Of a stretch of 64,000 bases of DNA, positions 60,527-64,000 are shown in pieces. This stretch comes from an uncultured Pseudomonadota bacterium (GTDB taxonomy: Bacteria > Myxococcota_A > UBA796 > SXON01): assembly GCA_903875225.1 (NCBI GenBank), contig CAIQVJ010000120.1, forward strand, positions 62,001 through 126,000, given 5' to 3'. The notes under the pieces were generated by a model that saw only the letters and a list, made by a program, of their open reading frames with translations, made no database searches and was not told the DNA's origin. The position numbers were made by a program, and so were the translations under genes. Position 1 is the stretch's first letter, and each line of letters opens with the position of its first letter.

Positions 60527-61243
60527 ATGTTCATGCTGTCTCTCGCCCTGCTGCAGTCCCCGGTGCCCGCGTACGCCAGCAGCGACGACGACGAACCCAC
60601 CGACCTCGAAGAGTCGGATGCGGACAAGGGCCGCAAGAGCCACAAGTCCTCCAAGAAGCAGCAAGCGGTTCGGGAGATCGTCCGGGGGTTCTACGCCAAG
60701 GCGAACGCCGGCGTGGCGGCCTACGTGCTCCCGCCGTTCTCCCAGGCGGTGAGCTCCGGCACGCTCGTCTCCCTGGGCGTTGGACAGGACTTCGTGGACA
60801 ACGAGCGTTCGTCGATGGCCTGGGAGATCGATCTCCAGCAGGGGCTCCACAACGGCGCGGACTTCTACACGCAGTCCCAGGCGGGCTGCGGGGTCGGCGC
60901 GCCGTGCACCGAGGGCGACCTTCGCACCTACGCGCTCACCCTGAACTACGAGTACTCGGCGTACGTCAGCCGGCGCCTCGGCCTCGGCGTCCGGGTCGGC
61001 GGAGGCGTGCTGTACAGCCCGCTGCTGATGAACCCGACGTTCTACCAGTCCGACGTCCTCACCGAGTTCGGCGGGGATCCGGGGCTGCACAACAGCCCGA
61101 AGCCGGTCGTCTTCGGCGGGCCGACCATCGAGTACTACACCAAGCTCTCCCACTTCTCGATCGGACTCGACGTCGATGTCTCCTACGGCATCGGCTGGAG
61201 CCTCGCGGTGAACGCCACCGGTGCCCTCAAGTACACGTTCTAA
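60527..61243 (+). CDS. Outer-membrane beta-barrel protein
   Basis: 238 residues: a short signal, a charged Asp/Lys linker (EESDADKGRKSHKSSKKQQ), then alternating strands with Tyr and Gly turns and a C-terminal Phe, as required for BAM recognition. Two Cys lie in a loop (GCGVGAPC). It has some resemblance to myxobacterial CglE-type barrels used in gliding, but this is only a suggestion. GAGG lies seven bases before the ATG. Its stop overlaps an ATG of the next gene (TAATG). Confidence 0.65.
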   Translation: MFMLSLALLQSPVPAYASSDDDEPTDLEESDADKGRKSHKSSKKQQAVREIVRGFYAKANAGVAAYVLPPFSQAVSSGTLVSLGVGQDFVDNERSSMAWEIDLQQGLHNGADFYTQSQAGCGVGAPCTEGDLRTYALTLNYEYSAYVSRRLGLGVRVGGGVLYSPLLMNPTFYQSDVLTEFGGDPGLHNSPKPVVFGGPTIEYYTKLSHFSIGLDVDVSYGIGWSLAVNATGALKYTF

Positions 61244-61254
61244 TGGGGTCTGCG

Positions 61255-62415
61255 ATGCGTGCTTCCGCCTCCATGCTGCTGCTCGCACCGCTCCTCCTGT
61301 CGGGATGCTTCGGGCTCGACACCACCCCGAAGCAGGATCCGACGAGCCACGACAGCGTCGACACGGGTCCCGTGACCGTCGGCTCGTTGTCCGTCGATCG
61401 CACGCTCATCGATTTCGGCTCGGTGGCGCCCGGCTCCAGTACCAGCGAGGCGGTCGTGCTCAGCAACGGGTCTGACAGCACGCTCCGCGTCGCGGCCTCG
61501 ATGGTGGGAGACGCCGTGTTCGAGATCTCGGACTCGGACATCGCGATGGCGGCGGGCGGCGAGAGCACGCTCACGGTCACCTTTGCCCCCTCCGGAGAGA
61601 TGACCTACGGCGGGACGGTCCGGCTCGCCCTGGAAGACGGCACATCGGTCGACATCGACCTCGCAGGCATCGGAGGCACTGGCGGGGGGCCGGACGACAC
61701 CGGCACCGGCACCGGCGCCGTATCCGTCAGCCCGGGAACGCAGGACCTTGGCACCCTGAATGTCGGAACGACCTCGTCTGCATACACCTTCACCGTCAAG
61801 AACACCGGCTCCGACGATGTGTTGGTGAGCGACGTGCACACGTCCGACACGGTCTTCACGATCACGGGCGGCACACTGGCCGCGCCTCAGGTGCTCTCCG
61901 CCGGGTCCAGCCGGACGGTGGAGGTGAAGTTCTCCCCGACCGCCGAGACCGCCTACTCTGGCGACCTCGTGGTCGTGACCGACCTCACCCCGGCCAACTA
62001 CACCGCGAGCCTCTCCGGAACTGGAGGGAACTCGTGCACCATCTGCTCGCCGCTGATCAGCGTGGACACGGCGGGGGGCGACCCGTACTCCGTCACCGAC
62101 TTCTTCAGCCTGGGTGGCTCGCCCGACAGCCGGGTATGGTCCGTCCAGAACGTCGGCGACATGGACCTCACCGTCACCTCGGTGACCGTGAACAACGACA
62201 TCTTCGCCACCTGCGGAACGTTCATCGTCTCCGGGTTCACGGGCCCCAAGACCGTCGCCCCACGCGCCAGCACGCCGTTCACCATCGCGTACACCGCGTC
62301 GGGCACGTGCATCGACGTGGCGCAGGCGAGCATCAACGCGAACGTGGTGCACATCCTCTCCAACGATCCGTCCCAGGGCGACTATGTCATCGAGGTCGGC
62401 GGGATCGGGCTCTGA
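61255..62415 (+). CDS. Lipoprotein with choice-of-anchor-D (ASPM/HYDIN-like) domains
   Basis: 386 residues: lipobox LLSGC, a DSVDTGP linker, then three repeats of the choice-of-anchor-D sandwich (LIDFGSVAPGSSTSEAVVLSN, QDLGTLNVGTTSSAYTFTVKN, WSVQNVGDMDLTVTSV). ATG at 61255 follows GGGG at six bases; ATG at 61243 overlaps the preceding stop. Similar in fold to the protein at 2196-2648. Confidence 0.75.
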   Translation: MRASASMLLLAPLLLSGCFGLDTTPKQDPTSHDSVDTGPVTVGSLSVDRTLIDFGSVAPGSSTSEAVVLSNGSDSTLRVAASMVGDAVFEISDSDIAMAAGGESTLTVTFAPSGEMTYGGTVRLALEDGTSVDIDLAGIGGTGGGPDDTGTGTGAVSVSPGTQDLGTLNVGTTSSAYTFTVKNTGSDDVLVSDVHTSDTVFTITGGTLAAPQVLSAGSSRTVEVKFSPTAETAYSGDLVVVTDLTPANYTASLSGTGGNSCTICSPLISVDTAGGDPYSVTDFFSLGGSPDSRVWSVQNVGDMDLTVTSVTVNNDIFATCGTFIVSGFTGPKTVAPRASTPFTIAYTASGTCIDVAQASINANVVHILSNDPSQGDYVIEVGGIGL

Positions 62416-62475
62416 CGCCACGCGCGGGAACGAGCCGCTTTCGGTCGCCGCTGCACACACGCGGACTTCCTAGGC

Positions 62476-64000
62476 ATGCTTGACCCGTCCGACTTCGAGA
62501 ACCCCCCGGTGCCGTTCGCCCGCATCGTGACCTTCCTCTGCGCGCTCGGCGCCGCGACCGGCCTGGCGGTGGGTGGACTCGAGTGCATTTCCCTGGCGCG
62601 CAGCCTCCCACTCCAGATGAGCGCGGTGGACATGGCCGCGCTCTGTGTGGCAGTGCTCTGCATGGACGCATTCGTGGGCGGGCTCGCGGCCTTCCTGCCG
62701 GCGCTCTGGGCGAAGTTCGCGGACCGCCTGCCCCGTCTGCTCGGCGGCGACGCCCGGCTGGCGCGGCGCTACCAGGTCGGGTTCTCAGCAGGCGTGCTGC
62801 TCCTGGCCGGGTTCTTCCTGCTGCCGCTGGCCCGGGAGTTGTGGCGCACCCAACGCCAGCAGGGCGCGCTCGGGATGTGCTTCCTCGTCGTCCTGATGGG
62901 GGCGATGGGGTGGTTCAACAGCGGCTATTGGTTCCGTCGCTGGCTCGTCGGCGCAGGCCCGGCGCTCGGCTACAGGATGCTGATGAGTGGCCTCGCCTCG
63001 CTGCTGGCGCTGCTCGCGGTGGTCAATCGCGGTCCGGAGGGTCCGACGTTGCCGGTGCTGGGCCCGAGCCAGCCCAACCTCATCCTGATCACCATCGACA
63101 CGCTGCGCCGCGACCACGTCGGGATCTACGGGAGCTTGGTCCCCACGCCCACGATCGACGCACTGGGGCGCGCCGGGCTCACCTTCGACGATGCGATCAC
63201 CACCGTTCCCGAGACGCTGCCGTCGCACTCCGCGATGCTCACGGGCGATCAGCCGGCCCGAACGCGCGTCGTCTCCAATGGGGACCTGCTCTCGCGGGGG
63301 TTCATCACCGTACCCGAGCAGCTCGAGGCGGCCGGTTACCGCACGGCGGCGTTCGTCTCCAGCTTCGCAGTCGACGGGGACACCGGGCTCAACCAGGGCT
63401 TCCAGGTCTACGACGATGACTTCTTCCCGTTCCTGCGCGGGTTCTCGTCTACGCGCGTGGCCCGGGTCGCGCTCCCGCTGCTGATGCGGTTCGCGAATCC
63501 GACGGACTTCCCCTTCCTCCTGGAGCGCAAGTCCCCCGAAACCATCCGCCGTGCACTGGACTGGAGCGCGAGCGACATCGAGCCGGACAGCACGGTCCGG
63601 CCCACCTTCCTGTGGGTGCACTTTTTCGACCCGCACGCCCCCTACGAGCCGCGGGATGGCTTTCCGGTCTCGGACGAAGCCCGCGCCATCGACCACCGGG
63701 CGATCCTTGCGCAGGAGCCGGGCTACCTCTACAAGCCCGAGGAGGTCGCGGGTCTCCAGGAGCTCTACCGCCAGGAGTGCGCGTACGTCGACACACAGGT
63801 CAAGTCGCTGCTCGACGGGCTCAAGGCCCAGGGCCTGCTCGAGCACGCGATGGTCGTCGTCATCGGGGATCACGGCGAGAGCCTCGGGCAGCACAACATC
63901 TACTTCAATCACCACGGGGTCTATGACGACGTGCTGCGAGTGCCGTTCGTGGTGTGGACTACCGACATGGGCGGGTTTGACGGTGCGCCGGCGAACCCTG
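62476..64000 (+). CDS. Membrane-anchored sulfatase-like hydrolase/transferase (3' truncated)
   Basis: 508 residues to the window edge. Four or five membrane segments (about 13-170) are followed by an alkaline-phosphatase-fold domain starting NLILITIDTLRRDH. The nucleophile segment reads TLPSHSAMLTG; the Cys or Ser that becomes formylglycine in sulfatases is Thr here, as in LtaS-type phosphoglycerol transferases. HFFDPHAPY and GDHGESLG complete the metal site. It runs off the right edge, so the C-terminus is unseen. It probably modifies envelope glycans or lipids. Confidence 0.85.
   Translation, partial: MLDPSDFENPPVPFARIVTFLCALGAATGLAVGGLECISLARSLPLQMSAVDMAALCVAVLCMDAFVGGLAAFLPALWAKFADRLPRLLGGDARLARRYQVGFSAGVLLLAGFFLLPLARELWRTQRQQGALGMCFLVVLMGAMGWFNSGYWFRRWLVGAGPALGYRMLMSGLASLLALLAVVNRGPEGPTLPVLGPSQPNLILITIDTLRRDHVGIYGSLVPTPTIDALGRAGLTFDDAITTVPETLPSHSAMLTGDQPARTRVVSNGDLLSRGFITVPEQLEAAGYRTAAFVSSFAVDGDTGLNQGFQVYDDDFFPFLRGFSSTRVARVALPLLMRFANPTDFPFLLERKSPETIRRALDWSASDIEPDSTVRPTFLWVHFFDPHAPYEPRDGFPVSDEARAIDHRAILAQEPGYLYKPEEVAGLQELYRQECAYVDTQVKSLLDGLKAQGLLEHAMVVVIGDHGESLGQHNIYFNHHGVYDDVLRVPFVVWTTDMGGFDGAPANP

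Overview
The window is high-GC DNA, roughly two thirds G+C by eye, from a diderm (Gram-negative) bacterium. The gene content suggests a member of the Myxococcota or a related former deltaproteobacterial lineage. The pointers are a Ser/Thr kinase with a C-terminal membrane anchor, many short lipoproteins (several with Asp-Thr-Gly-rich tails), complete pilMNOPQ and minor-pilin sets, an NtrC-type regulator, MlaEF and an LpxH-like enzyme. This placement is an inference; no rRNA is present to confirm it. No insertion sequence, phage, integrase or CRISPR array was seen.

Layout. 1-9.2 kb: glyA, small membrane and lipoprotein genes, a copper monooxygenase-like protein carrying a CxxCH haem motif, a Ser/Thr kinase and an operon of two lipoproteins. 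9.2-13.5 kb: a DprE1-like FAD oxidase with a TolB-like propeller, facing mlaE-mlaF. 13.5-14.0 kb: a non-coding tandem duplication (187-bp period) with long hairpins, then tRNA-Arg(CCG). 14.1-19.8 kb: metallo-beta-lactamase fold hydrolase, glycosyltransferase, two parvulin chaperones and pdxA, which has no ordinary start codon. 19.8-22.8 kb: two TonB-like proteins. 22.9-30.4 kb: ferredoxin, pyrR-pyrB, a dihydroorotase-like gene lacking metal ligands, greA, a RecG-like protein lacking its ATPase residues, and a SRPBCC protein. 30.5-35.1 kb: membrane protein, LpxH-like phosphoesterase, mreB, Bcp-type peroxiredoxin and a lipoprotein.

35.2-45.6 kb: a protein with a C-terminal Hfq-like domain, two genes resembling a split RdgC, an NtrC-type regulator and a TPR protein, then a minor-pilin/PilY1 operon. 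45.6-57.2 kb: a large membrane-TPR protein facing pilMNOPQ-aroK-aroB-lipoprotein-TPR-aroQ. 57.2-64 kb: a lipoprotein, tRNA-His/Lys/Leu, trigger factor, small exported proteins, an outer-membrane barrel, a choice-of-anchor-D lipoprotein and a truncated sulfatase-like gene.

How the genes work together. The pilMNOPQ products form the type IV pilus inner-membrane alignment complex and secretin. The 39.6-45.6 kb operon supplies minor pilins and the PilY1 tip adhesin, and the NtrC-type regulator just upstream could drive it. SurA, a second parvulin, trigger factor and MlaEF serve envelope and protein quality control. pyrR/pyrB with the dead dihydroorotase make and regulate the first committed pyrimidine step. 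Many genes overlap by ATGA, GTGA, TTGA or CTGA, indicating translational coupling. At least seven first genes lack a Shine-Dalgarno and instead have a TANNNT box exactly six bases before the start codon, as expected for leaderless mRNAs.

The points most worth a second look are the ATPase-dead RecG-like protein, the Hfq-like fusion beside split RdgC, the tandem hairpin repeat, the CTG-started pdxA and the leaderless-promoter pattern.
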